In this document: positions 28,219-36,694 of the stretch, in pieces
Numbering within the stretch: position 1 is the first letter of the stretch
Layout of the letters: the number at the start of each line of letters is the position of its first letter
From: Xanthomonas rydalmerensis
Lineage (GTDB): Bacteria; Pseudomonadota; Gammaproteobacteria; Xanthomonadales; Xanthomonadaceae
NCBI RefSeq assembly: GCF_033170385.1
Contig: NZ_CP126170.1
Coordinates: forward strand, 706,001 to 770,000
Direction of reading: 5' to 3'
Length of the DNA: 64,000 nt
Made by a program: the position numbers and the translations under genes
The notes under the pieces: model-generated
The model's database searches: none
The model's input: the letters and a program-made list of their open reading frames with translations, nothing else
What the model was told of the DNA's origin: nothing

Positions 28219-29982
28219 ATGAGCGACAAACCGCTGACCGATGTGACTTTTTCCGCGTTCGAACTGCAGCCCGCGCTGCTCGCAGGCCTCGAAAGCGCCG
28301 GCTTCACCCGCTGTACCCCGATCCAGGCGCTGACCCTGCCGGTGGCCCTTCCCGGCCGCGACGTGGCCGGCCAGGCCCAGACCGGCACCGGCAAGACCCT
28401 GGCGTTCCTGGTGGCGGTGATGAACCGCCTGCTCAGCCGCCCGGCGCTGGCCGACCGCAAACCGGAGGATCCGCGCGCGCTGATCCTGGCCCCGACCCGC
28501 GAACTGGCCATCCAGATCCACAAGGATGCGGTGAAGTTCGGCTCCGAGCTGGGCCTGCGCTTCGCCCTGGTCTACGGCGGCGTGGACTACGACAAGCAGC
28601 GCGAACTGCTGCAGCAGGGCGTGGACGTGATCATCGCCACCCCCGGCCGCTTGATCGACTACGTCAAGCAGCACAAGGTGGTGTCGCTGCACGCCTGCGA
28701 GATCTGCGTGCTCGACGAAGCCGACCGCATGTTCGACCTGGGCTTCATCAAGGACATCCGCTTCCTGCTGCGGCGCATGCCCGAGCGCGGCACCCGGCAG
28801 ACCCTGCTGTTCTCGGCCACCCTCAGCCACCGCGTGCTGGAGCTGGCCTACGAACACATGAACGAGCCGGAAAAGCTCGTGGTCGAGACCGAGAGCATCA
28901 CCGCCGCGCGGGTGCGCCAGCGCATCTACTTCCCCTCCGACGAGGAGAAGCTGACCCTGCTGCTGGGCTTGCTGTCGCGCAGCGAGGGTGCGCGCACCAT
29001 GGTGTTCGTCAACACCAAGGCGTTCGTCGAGCGGGTGGCGCGTTCGCTGGAGCGCAACGGCTACCGGGTCGGCGTGCTGTCCGGCGACGTGCCGCAGAAG
29101 AAGCGCGAGACCCTGCTCAACCGCTTCCAGAAGGGCCAGTTGGAGATCCTGGTGGCCACCGACGTGGCCGCGCGCGGCCTGCACATCGACGGGGTCAAGT
29201 ACGTCTACAACTACGACCTGCCGTTCGACGCCGAGGACTACGTGCACCGCATCGGCCGCACCGCGCGGCTGGGCGAGGAGGGCGACGCGATCAGCTTCGC
29301 CTGCGAGCGCTACGCGATGAGCCTGCCGGACATCGAGGCCTACATCGAGCAGAAGATCCCGGTCGAGCCGGTCACCGCCGAACTGCTGGTGGCGCTGCCG
29401 CGCACCCCGCGTGCGGTGGTGGAGGGCGAGGCCGCCGAGGCCGATGACGACGACCAGAGCATCGGCGAGATCTTCCGCGAGGCCCGCGCCCAGCGCGAGG
29501 CCGACGAACAGCGTCGTGGCGGCGGTCGCGGCAAGCCCGGCGGCAGCCGCGGCGGCCCGGGCGGCCGTGGCGAGTCCTCGCGCAGCGCCGACGGCAAGCC
29601 GCGGCGTCCGCGCACGCCGCGTCCGGCCGACGCCGGCACCGCCGCCGCGGACGGCAGCGCGCCGGCCGCTGCCGCGCCGGCGCCCGCTCCCAAGCCGCCG
29701 CGTGCTGCGCCGGCCGAGGGTGCTGCGCCGGCGGTCGAAGGCGAGCGTGCGCCGCGCAAGCGCCGCCGCCGTCGCGGCGGACGTCCGCTGGAAGGCGCCG
29801 AGGGCGCACCGGCCGGCAACGGCAGCGCCACGCCGGCGCCCGCCGCCCCGGCCAAGCCGGTGCAGGTCGTGGCCACCCCGGTCAAGGCCGCGCGCCAGGC
29901 CGATCGCAGTGCGGCGGCGAAGAACGATTCGTTCCTGACCCGCCTGGGCCGCAAGCTGCGCTCGCTGGTCTCCAGCTCCTGA
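28219..29982 (+). CDS. rhlB: DEAD-box ATP-dependent RNA helicase RhlB
   Basis: This RNA helicase unwinds structured RNA for the RNase E degradosome. The core (1-about 400) has AQTGTGKT (residues 53-60), PTRELA, TPGR, DEAD (166-169), SAT, RGLHID and [10 protein letters not shown] motifs. The C-terminal 170 residues are a disordered extension rich in Arg, Gly, Pro and Ala ([24 protein letters not shown]), ending in a conserved-looking amphipathic segment [19 protein letters not shown]. Of two adjacent ATGs, the second (28219) gives the family N-terminus [14 protein letters not shown]; the region upstream is the shared promoter with trxA. E. coli RhlB is 421 aa, so the tail accounts for the extra length. 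Confidence 0.96.
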   Translation: MSDKPLTDVTFSAFELQPALLAGLESAGFTRCTPIQALTLPVALPGRDVAGQAQTGTGKTLAFLVAVMNRLLSRPALADRKPEDPRALILAPTRELAIQIHKDAVKFGSELGLRFALVYGGVDYDKQRELLQQGVDVIIATPGRLIDYVKQHKVVSLHACEICVLDEADRMFDLGFIKDIRFLLRRMPERGTRQTLLFSATLSHRVLELAYEHMNEPEKLVVETESITAARVRQRIYFPSDEEKLTLLLGLLSRSEGARTMVFVNTKAFVERVARSLERNGYRVGVLSGDVPQKKRETLLNRFQKGQLEILVATDVAARGLHIDGVKYVYNYDLPFDAEDYVHRIGRTARLGEEGDAISFACERYAMSLPDIEAYIEQKIPVEPVTAELLVALPRTPRAVVEGEAAEADDDDQSIGEIFREARAQREADEQRRGGGRGKPGGSRGGPGGRGESSRSADGKPRRPRTPRPADAGTAAADGSAPAAAAPAPAPKPPRAAPAEGAAPAVEGERAPRKRRRRRGGRPLEGAEGAPAGNGSATPAPAAPAKPVQVVATPVKAARQADRSAAAKNDSFLTRLGRKLRSLVSSS

Positions 29983-30055
29983 TCCGGACCGGCCGTCCGC
30001 CGCGTGCGACGCGCGCGGTGGACGAACACCCGGGCCGCTCCGGCATAATCGCCGG

Positions 30056-30742
30056 ATGAGCGTTCTGCGGTTCGACAATGTCAGCAAACAGTACGCCGGC
30101 GGCCACGCGGCGCTGGTGGACGTCAGCTTCGAGGTCGAGGAGGGCGAGATGCTGTTCGTCACCGGCCATTCCGGTGCGGGCAAGAGCACCCTGCTCAAGC
30201 TGATCCACCTGAGCGAGCGGCCCTCGCGCGGCGCCGTCCTGTTCGGCGAGCGCAACCTGCTGAAGGTGCGCGGCCGCCGCGTGCCGCTGCACCGGCGCGA
30301 GGTCGGCGTGGTCTACCAGGACCACCGCCTGCTCACCGACCGCAGCATCGCCGAGAACGTGGCGCTGCCGCTGATCCTGCGCGGCACCCGCCGTGCCGAG
30401 ATCGGCAAGCGCGTGCGCTCGGTGCTCGAGCGCATGGGCCTGGGCCACCGCGAGAAGGCGCTGCCGTCGCAGCTGTCGGCCGGCGAGCAGCAGCGCGTCG
30501 GCATTGCCCGGGCGATGGTCGGCGAACCGCGGCTGCTGGTCGCCGACGAGCCCACCGGCAACCTCGACCCGACCCTGGCCGCGGAAATCATGCAACTGTT
30601 CGCCGAACTGCCGGCGCGCGGCACCAGCGTGCTGGTGGTCAGCCACGACCTGGCGCTGCTCAAGCAGATGCGCAAGCGCGTGCTGATCCTGGACCACGGC
30701 CGCCTGATCGACGACATCTCCCCGCAGGACCTGGCCGAATGA
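30056..30742 (+). CDS. ftsE: Cell-division ABC ATPase FtsE
   Basis: This ATP-binding subunit of the FtsEX complex couples the divisome to peptidoglycan hydrolase activation. Its 228 residues are typical. It shows Walker A GHSGAGKST (37-45), the Q-loop VVYQDHRLL, the ABC signature QLSAGEQQRV, Walker B LLVADEPTGNLD and the switch His in VVSHD. Its stop overlaps the ftsX start by four bases (ATGA), so the two are translationally coupled. The double-receiver gene follows ftsX within ten bases, suggesting one transcript. In E. coli the operon is ftsY-ftsE-ftsX-rpoH; rpoH is also downstream here, but after two other genes. Confidence 0.97.
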   Translation: MSVLRFDNVSKQYAGGHAALVDVSFEVEEGEMLFVTGHSGAGKSTLLKLIHLSERPSRGAVLFGERNLLKVRGRRVPLHRREVGVVYQDHRLLTDRSIAENVALPLILRGTRRAEIGKRVRSVLERMGLGHREKALPSQLSAGEQQRVGIARAMVGEPRLLVADEPTGNLDPTLAAEIMQLFAELPARGTSVLVVSHDLALLKQMRKRVLILDHGRLIDDISPQDLAE

Positions 30743-31683
30743 GCGCACGCAACGCCGGCGCCGCGGCGCCCTCGCGGCTGGGTGTGTGGTGGGACCACCA
30801 CCTGCACAGCATCGTCTACAGCCTTGGCCGCGCCATGCGCAAGCCGTGGGCGACGCTGCTGACCATGGCGGTGATGGCGCTGGCGCTGACCCTGCCGCTG
30901 GGCCTGTCGATCGCCCTGGACAACCTCAAGCAGTTCGCCGGCAGCGTGCAGCAGTCGCGCGACATCAACGTGTTCCTGAAGACCGACGTCGACGCCGCCG
31001 CGGCGCAGACGCTGGCGCAGACCTTGCGCGGCCGCGCCGACGTGGCGGCGGTAACGCTGCGCACGCCCGCCGAGGGCATGGCCGAGCTGCGCGACAGCGC
31101 TGGCCTCGGCGAGGCGCTGGACGCGCTGCAGGACAATCCGCTGCCGACGCTGCTGATCGTCACCCCGGCCGCGGCCGACGACACGCCGCTGGCGACCGCG
31201 CTGACCGCGCTACCGCAGGCCGACCTGGTCCAGCACGACGCCCTGTGGCGCAAGCGCCTGGACGGCTGGCTGCATTTCGGCGAACGCCTGGTGCAGGTGC
31301 TGTCGCTGCTGCTCGGCGCCGGTGCGGTGCTGGTGGTCGGCAACACCGTGCGCCTGGACATCCAGTCGCGGCGCGAGGAGATCGGCGTGCTGCAGCTGCT
31401 CGGCGCCAGCGACGGCTTCATCCGCCGCCCGTTCCTGTACCTGGGCGCCTGGTACGGGTTCGGCGCCGGGGTGCTGGCGCTGGGCCTGCTCGCCGCCTCG
31501 GGGATGGCGCTGGGCCAGCCGCTGGCGGCGCTGGCCGACAGCTACGGCAGCCATTTCGTGCTGCATGGGCTGGACGCGCTGCATGCCGGCTTCGTCCTGC
31601 TCGGCACCCTGCTGCTGGGCTGGCTCGGCGCCTGGCTGGTGACCGGCCACTTCCTGCGCCAGACGCGGCCCACCGACACCTGA
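30739..31683 (+). CDS. ftsX: Cell-division permease-like protein FtsX
   Basis: This integral membrane subunit of FtsEX has 314 aa. It has a cytosolic N-tail, a first membrane helix (PWATLLTMAVMALALTLPLG), and a periplasmic domain beginning QSRDINVFLKTDVD, which in other bacteria contacts EnvC-type hydrolase activators. Three further helices follow (LVQVLSLLLGAGAVLVVGNTV; the GAWYGFGAGVLALGLLAA region; FVLLGTLLLGWLGAWLV), with the FtsX-family segment SRREEIGVLQLLGASDGFIRRPFLYLGA. The start overlaps the ftsE stop. Confidence 0.96.
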   Translation: MSARNAGAAAPSRLGVWWDHHLHSIVYSLGRAMRKPWATLLTMAVMALALTLPLGLSIALDNLKQFAGSVQQSRDINVFLKTDVDAAAAQTLAQTLRGRADVAAVTLRTPAEGMAELRDSAGLGEALDALQDNPLPTLLIVTPAAADDTPLATALTALPQADLVQHDALWRKRLDGWLHFGERLVQVLSLLLGAGAVLVVGNTVRLDIQSRREEIGVLQLLGASDGFIRRPFLYLGAWYGFGAGVLALGLLAASGMALGQPLAALADSYGSHFVLHGLDALHAGFVLLGTLLLGWLGAWLVTGHFLRQTRPTDT

Positions 31684-31690
31684 GGCGCAC

Positions 31691-32533
31691 ATGGCCGGGC
31701 ACGAGCTCAAGCATCTGATCAGCGCCGCCCCCCGGGTGATGGTGGTCGATGGCTCCAAGCTGGTGCGCAAGCTGATCGCCGACGTGCTGCACCGCGAACT
31801 GCCCGACGTGACCGTGGTCGGCTGCGCCAGCATCGCCGAGGCGCGCGCCGCGCTGGAGGCCGGCCCGGTCGATCTGGTCACCACCTCGCTGGGGCTGCCC
31901 GACGGCGACGGCCTGACCCTGGCGCGCAGCGTGCGCGAAGCCGCCGGGCAGGCCTACGTGCCGGTGATCGTGGTCTCCGGCGACGCCCAGCAGCACCTGG
32001 TCGAACGCCGCTTCACCGAGTACGTCACCGACTACTTCGACAAGGCGCTCGGCCACGAGGCGCTGGCCACCTTCATCCGCGGCTACGTGCAGCCGCAGCC
32101 GGTGGCCGGCGCCACCGTCCTCTACGTCGAGGACAGCCGGGTGGTGGCCGAGGCGACCAAGCGCATGCTCGAACGCCAGCACCTGCACGTGGTGCACGTG
32201 CTCAGCGCCGAGGACGCGTTCGCCCTGCTCACCGCCGAGTCGCTGGGCCGCACCACCCGCCGCATCGACCTGGTGCTGACCGACGTCACCCTCAAGGGCG
32301 AGCTCAACGGCCGCGACGTGGTCCAGCGCATCCGCGTCGACTTCGCCTACGGCAAGCGGCGCATGCCGGTGCTGGTGATGACCGGCGACAGCAATCCGCA
32401 CACCCAGTCCGAGCTGCTGCGCGCCGGCGCCAACGACCTGGTGCAGAAACCGATCGAAGAGCGCCTGCTGGTCACCAAGGTGCTGTTCCAGTTGCGCCTG
32501 GCGCGGCTCGACGAGATCGCCGTGACCTTCTGA
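31691..32533 (+). CDS. Double-receiver response regulator without output domain
   Basis: The protein of 280 aa is made of two CheY-like receiver domains. REC1 (about 14-125) keeps D20 but has Gly21 in place of the second acidic residue, and Ser66 where the phospho-accepting Asp should be ([12 protein letters not shown]); it retains a Lys-like switch residue in YFDKAL. REC2 (about 140-275) is canonical at the phosphorylation site, with D198 ([10 protein letters not shown]), the acidic pair in YVEDS and Lys in LVQKPIEE. No DNA-binding, GGDEF or HD-GYP domain is attached. It begins eight bases after ftsX with GAGG before the ATG, so it is probably co-transcribed. The kinase partner is not in the window. 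Confidence 0.88.
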   Translation: MAGHELKHLISAAPRVMVVDGSKLVRKLIADVLHRELPDVTVVGCASIAEARAALEAGPVDLVTTSLGLPDGDGLTLARSVREAAGQAYVPVIVVSGDAQQHLVERRFTEYVTDYFDKALGHEALATFIRGYVQPQPVAGATVLYVEDSRVVAEATKRMLERQHLHVVHVLSAEDAFALLTAESLGRTTRRIDLVLTDVTLKGELNGRDVVQRIRVDFAYGKRRMPVLVMTGDSNPHTQSELLRAGANDLVQKPIEERLLVTKVLFQLRLARLDEIAVTF

Positions 32534-32561
32534 CCGATGTGATGTCCCGAGCCTGGAAGCG

Positions 32562-33293
32562 ATGAGCAACAACGAAGACGAAAGCCGGATCCAGCTGGAA
32601 CCGTCCTGGAAGGCGCAGGTCGGCGACTGGCTGCTGCGCCCGGAGATGCGCGAACTGGCCGCGTTCCTGCGCCAGCGCAAGGCCGCCGGCGCGCGGGTGT
32701 TCCCGCCGGGGCGGCAGATCTTCGCCGCCTTCGATGCGACCCCGTTCGAGCGGGTGGAAGTGGTGATCCTCGGCCAGGACCCGTACCACGGCTACGGCCA
32801 GGCGCACGGGCTGTGCTTCTCGGTGCTGCCGGGGGTGCCGGTGCCGCCGTCGCTGCTGAACATCTACAAGGAGATCGAGGACGACCTCGGCATCCGCCGG
32901 CCCGACCACGGCTGTCTGCTGCCGTGGGCGCAGCGCGGCGTACTGCTGCTCAACGCGGTGCTGACGGTGGAGGAAGGCCGTGCCGGCGCGCACCAGGGCA
33001 AGGGCTGGGAGGGCTTCACCGACCACGTCGTGGAAACCCTCAACCGCGAGCGCGAGGGCCTGGTGTTCCTGCTCTGGGGCAGCTACGCCCAGGCCAAGGG
33101 CAAGGTCATCGACACCCGCCGCCACCGTGTGCTCAAGGCCCCGCACCCCTCGCCGCTGTCGGCGCACCGCGGCTTCCTCGGCTGCAAGCATTTCTCCGCT
33201 GCCAACGAGTACCTGCGGCGGCGCGGCGCGACCCCGATCGACTGGAGCCTGCCGCCGCGCGCGGAGCTGGAGGCGGCGCTGCGCGGCGCCTGA
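32562..33293 (+). CDS. ung: Uracil-DNA glycosylase, family 1
   Basis: Ung removes uracil from DNA in the first step of base-excision repair. The 243-aa protein has the water-activating motif GQDPYH with Asp73, the uracil-specificity Asn in [22 protein letters not shown], and the DNA-intercalating loop [11 protein letters not shown] with His195. A GGAAG ribosome site precedes ATG 32562. It lies 28 bases after the double-receiver gene and about 210 bases before rpoH. Confidence 0.97.
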   Translation: MSNNEDESRIQLEPSWKAQVGDWLLRPEMRELAAFLRQRKAAGARVFPPGRQIFAAFDATPFERVEVVILGQDPYHGYGQAHGLCFSVLPGVPVPPSLLNIYKEIEDDLGIRRPDHGCLLPWAQRGVLLLNAVLTVEEGRAGAHQGKGWEGFTDHVVETLNREREGLVFLLWGSYAQAKGKVIDTRRHRVLKAPHPSPLSAHRGFLGCKHFSAANEYLRRRGATPIDWSLPPRAELEAALRGA

Positions 33294-33502
33294 ACCCCGG
33301 TTGGACGGCACGCCGCTGTCGCCTGGCGTGGACGCCATTTTCGCGAACCGGCTGCTACTTTGGCGGTCAGAGAACGGGATGACGATGCGTCCCGATTGTT
33401 TCAACGGCTTGTGATGCAGTGTCATTCCTGATTCATATGTTGCATAAACAGAACACAGGAACTTTTTACTGTACCCAGCAGTCCAATTAGTAGACTGCTA
33501 AG
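33294..33502 (+). promoter_or_regulatory. AT-rich rpoH promoter and leader with start-blocking hairpin
   Basis: From about 33420 the base composition falls sharply (CATATGTTGCATAAACAG ... ACTTTTTACTG), marking a promoter and 5' leader. Directly before the rpoH ATG is a perfect 7-base stem, AGCAGTC (33477-33483) and GACTGCT (33493-33499), with a 9-base AT-rich loop. It ends three bases before the start codon. No normal Shine-Dalgarno sequence is outside the stem. The position suits temperature-controlled access of ribosomes, as known for rpoH messages, but this hairpin is an observation only. Confidence 0.55.
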
Positions 33503-34390
33503 ATGAGCCCTATGAGCCAGACTCTTACTTCCAACGCATTGGTTGCCAACAACCTCCCGATCCCCAGTCCGCTCGGTTCGCTGGATGCCTATATCGGCGC
33601 CGTGCACCAGATCCCGGTGCTGACGTCCGACGAGGAACACGCACTGGCGGTGCGCTATCGCGACCAGGAAGACCTGGACGCGGCCCGCGAACTGGTCCAT
33701 TCCCACCTGCGCTTCGTGGTGCACGTGGCCCGCGGCTACAACGGCTACGGCCTGCCGCTGGGCGACCTGATCCAGGAAGGCAACATCGGCCTGATGAAGG
33801 CGGTCAAGCGTTTCGACCCGGAGATGGGCGTGCGCCTGGTCAGCTTCGCGGTGCACTGGATCCGTGCCGAGATGCACGAGTACATCCTGAAGAACTGGCG
33901 CATCGTCAAGGTCGCCACGACCAAGGCGCAACGCAAGCTGTTCTTCAACCTGCGCAAGTCCAAGACCCGCCTGGGCTGGATGAACGCGGCCGAGGTCACC
34001 GCGGTGGCCAAGGACCTCAACGTGTCCGAGCGCGAGGTGATGGAGATGGAGTCGCGCCTGTCCGGTCGCGATATCGGCTTCGATGCGCCGTCCGACGAGG
34101 ACGACGACCACGCGCCGCCGTCGCCGGCCGCGTATCTGATGGCCAACGAGGAAGATCCCTCGCAGGCCTACGAACGCGCCGACAGCGAGGACAACCAGCT
34201 GCAGTTGCTGCGCGAAGGCCTGGCGGAACTGGATGCGCGTTCGCGCGACATCATCAAGCGCCGCTGGCTGGATGCCGACAGCAAGATCACCCTGCAGGAG
34301 CTGGCCGACGAGTACGGCGTGTCGGCCGAGCGCATCCGTCAGATCGAGGCGAATGCGCTGAAGAAGATGAAGGCGCTGTTCGTCGCCTGA
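33503..34390 (+). CDS. rpoH: RNA polymerase sigma-32 (heat-shock sigma factor)
   Basis: RpoH directs RNA polymerase to heat-shock promoters. Its 295 aa have region 1.2 ([20 protein letters not shown]), region 2 with [18 protein letters not shown] and [18 protein letters not shown], the RpoH box ([13 protein letters not shown]) that separates it from RpoD, and region 4 ending with the helix-turn-helix [28 protein letters not shown]. Two starts are possible: 33503 (MSPMSQT) or 33512 (MSQT, closer to other Xanthomonas proteins); neither has a strong ribosome site. It is followed by a classic terminator at 34421. Confidence 0.96.
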   Translation: MSPMSQTLTSNALVANNLPIPSPLGSLDAYIGAVHQIPVLTSDEEHALAVRYRDQEDLDAARELVHSHLRFVVHVARGYNGYGLPLGDLIQEGNIGLMKAVKRFDPEMGVRLVSFAVHWIRAEMHEYILKNWRIVKVATTKAQRKLFFNLRKSKTRLGWMNAAEVTAVAKDLNVSEREVMEMESRLSGRDIGFDAPSDEDDDHAPPSPAAYLMANEEDPSQAYERADSEDNQLQLLREGLAELDARSRDIIKRRWLDADSKITLQELADEYGVSAERIRQIEANALKKMKALFVA

Positions 34391-34420
34391 GTCGCCTGCG
34401 GCGGTCAGTAGCAACGCACG

Positions 34421-34450
34421 AAAGGCCCGGCACTGCCGGGCCTTTTCTTT
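34421..34450 (+). terminator. Rho-independent terminator of rpoH
   Basis: A stem AAAGGCCCGG / CCGGGCCTTT with a 5-base loop is followed by TTCTTTT. Confidence 0.95.
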
Positions 34451-34521
34451 TGTCTCTGGGCGGCACCGTGGAGCGGCGACTGCCGATTGCGCAAGCGCAA
34501 CCGCGCGCGCGTGACGCTGGG

Positions 34522-35148
34522 CTAGGACTCCGGCGGACGCGCCACCGGCAGGTGCCAGCCGTAGCGGATCGCCATGAAGCGCAGGCCGAAGCACAGCACC
34601 GCGCCCACCGCCAGGCCCCAGGGCTGCGGGAGGTGCAGCACCTGCGCGGCGGCGACCACGCCGCCGCCGAGCAGGGCCGCCACCGCGTACAGTTCGGCCT
34701 GCAGCACCACCGGCGTGCGCGCCACCAGCAGGTCGCGGACGATGCCGCCGCCGATGCCGCTGAGCATGCCCAGCAGCGGCGCGCTGAGCGGGCCCAGGCC
34801 GAATGCCAGTGCCTTGCTGGTGCCGTACACCGCGAACAGCGCCAGGCCCATCGCGTCGAAGATCTGCACCGGATTGCGCAGGCGCTCGACCGTGTGGTGA
34901 CGGTAGAAGGCCAGCAACCCGGCCAGGCAGGCGACGCCGAGGTAGCGCACGTCGGCCAGCGCTGCCGGCGGGGTGGCGCCGATCAGCACGTCGCGGGCGA
35001 TGCCGCCGGAGACCGCGGCCGCGCACGACAGCACCAGCACGCCGAACAGGTCCAGGCGATGGCGCACGCCGACGGTGGCGCCGCTGATCGCGAACACGAA
35101 GGTGCCCAGCAGGTCGAGCAGGAACAGGAAGGTCGCCAAGACGGGCAC
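34522..35148 (-). CDS. TRIC-type / UPF0126 membrane channel
   Basis: The 208-residue inner-membrane protein belongs to the family that includes YicG/YadS and the prokaryotic trimeric intracellular cation channels. Two homologous three-helix halves are visible: LLDLLGTFVFAISGATVGVR ... AAAVSGGIARDVLIG and VQIFDAMGLALFAVYGTSKAL ... LSGIGGGIVRDLLVA. Each has the GG-I-x-RD signature. Known members conduct monovalent cations or transport glycine; which applies here cannot be told. It is transcribed toward rpoH's terminator; ndh lies upstream 49 bases away on the same strand. Confidence 0.92.
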   Translation of the reverse strand: MPVLATFLFLLDLLGTFVFAISGATVGVRHRLDLFGVLVLSCAAAVSGGIARDVLIGATPPAALADVRYLGVACLAGLLAFYRHHTVERLRNPVQIFDAMGLALFAVYGTSKALAFGLGPLSAPLLGMLSGIGGGIVRDLLVARTPVVLQAELYAVAALLGGGVVAAAQVLHLPQPWGLAVGAVLCFGLRFMAIRYGWHLPVARPPES

Positions 35149-35197
35149 TGCGCCGCAGCAAAAAGGCCGGCTAGGATCGCAGCCCGACCGTGCAGTG

Positions 35198-36502
35198 TCA
35201 CCTGTCCGCGGGCGGCGCGGCCTGCGCCTGCGCTTCCTCCGCTGCCGGCGGATCGCCGAGGATGATCCGCGCGGCGCGCTGGTAGCTCCAGTAGGCCCAG
35301 GCCCAGTTGAGCAGCACCACCACGCGGTTGCGGAAGCCGATCAGGAAGAACACGTGCGCGGCCAGCCAGAACCACCAGGCCAGCACGCCGGAGAGCTGCA
35401 GCCGGCCCAGGTGCACGATCGCGGCCATGCGCCCGATGGTGGCCAGGTTGCCGTAGTCGGCATAACGGAACGGCACGCTGGCGGTGTCGCCGCGCAGCCG
35501 CCGGCGCAAGGTGTCGGCGACGTGCCGGCCCATCTGCTTGGCCGCCGGCGCCACCCCGGGAACCGGACGGCCGTCGGCCTGCTGCACCTCGGCCAGGTCG
35601 CCGGCGACGAACAGCTCCGGATGGCCGGGCACGCTCAGGTCCGGCTGCACCTGCACGCGGCCGCTGCGGTCCAACGGCGTCTGCAGTGTCTTCGCCAGCG
35701 GCGAAGCGGCCACGCCGGCGGCCCAGACCACGGTGCGCGCCGGTACGAAGGTGCTGCCGAGACGATAGCCATGGGCGTCGATCTCGGCGACCGGCACCCC
35801 GGTCAGCACCTCCACGCCGAGCTTTTCCAACTGCTTCTGCGCCTTGGCCGACAGGTGTTCGGGGAACGAGGACAGCACCCGCGGCCCGGCCTCGATCAGC
35901 CGCACCCGTGCCTCGGCCGGGTCGATGCGGCGGAACTCGTGTTTGAGCGTGTGCCGGGCGATCTCGGCCAGGGTGCCGGCCAGCTCGACGCCGGTGGGGC
36001 CGCCGCCGACGATGGCGAAGCTGAGCCAGGCCGCGCGCGCGGCGGGGTCGGTTTCCGCTTCGGCACGCTCGAACGCCAGCAGCAGGTGCCGGCGCAGCTG
36101 CAGCGCGTCGTCCAGGGTCTTCAGGCCCGGCGCATGCGCCGCCCAGTCGTCGTGGCCGAAATAGGCGTGGGTGGCGCCGGTGGCGACCAGCGCATAGTCG
36201 TAGTCCAGCGCCTGGCCGTCGGCCAGGCGCACCTGCCGCGCCTGCTTGTCGATGTGGACGACTTCGCCCAGGCGCACTTCGACATTGTCCTGGTGGCGCA
36301 GGATCTGCCGCAGCGGCGCGGCGATGTCCGGCGCCGACAGGCCGGCGGTGGCGACCTGGTACAGCAACGGCTGGAACAGGTGATGGTTGCGGCGGTCGAT
36401 CAGGGTGATGCGCAGCGGCGCCTTGGCCAGGGCGCGGGTGGCCCACAAGCCGGCGAAGCCACCGCCGACCACGATCAGGTGCGGCACGCGTGTGTCGTCC
36501 AT
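35198..36502 (-). CDS. ndh: Type II NADH:quinone oxidoreductase
   Basis: This single-subunit flavoprotein passes electrons from NADH to quinone without proton pumping. Its 434 aa have an N-terminal FAD-binding Rossmann motif (IVVGGGFAGLWA), a second nucleotide-binding motif (FAIVGGGPTGVELAG), the FAD-contact segment LFVAGDLAEVQ, and a hydrophobic C-terminal membrane-docking region (LAWWFWLAAHVFFLIGF; VVVLLNWAWAYWSY). The start at 36502 is supported by GGAG seven bases upstream; the longer frame overlaps the divergent promoter. It is divergent from the VanW-domain gene. Confidence 0.95.
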   Translation of the reverse strand: MDDTRVPHLIVVGGGFAGLWATRALAKAPLRITLIDRRNHHLFQPLLYQVATAGLSAPDIAAPLRQILRHQDNVEVRLGEVVHIDKQARQVRLADGQALDYDYALVATGATHAYFGHDDWAAHAPGLKTLDDALQLRRHLLLAFERAEAETDPAARAAWLSFAIVGGGPTGVELAGTLAEIARHTLKHEFRRIDPAEARVRLIEAGPRVLSSFPEHLSAKAQKQLEKLGVEVLTGVPVAEIDAHGYRLGSTFVPARTVVWAAGVAASPLAKTLQTPLDRSGRVQVQPDLSVPGHPELFVAGDLAEVQQADGRPVPGVAPAAKQMGRHVADTLRRRLRGDTASVPFRYADYGNLATIGRMAAIVHLGRLQLSGVLAWWFWLAAHVFFLIGFRNRVVVLLNWAWAYWSYQRAARIILGDPPAAEEAQAQAAPPADR

Positions 36503-36694
36503 GCAGGACTCCAGGAGGGGGAGGGGAGCGGAGGTGTCCGATGTCGGCGTGGCGGTCGTGAGCGCGCGTGGCGCACCGATCCGCGGAAACGCGCGCGGCC
36601 AGTGGGGCGCTGCGCGATCGTCGAGGGCCGGACCTGCATGCTCGTATAGTAGCGCGATGCAAAGCGCGGTCAGCGACACGGAGGACGCACGGTC

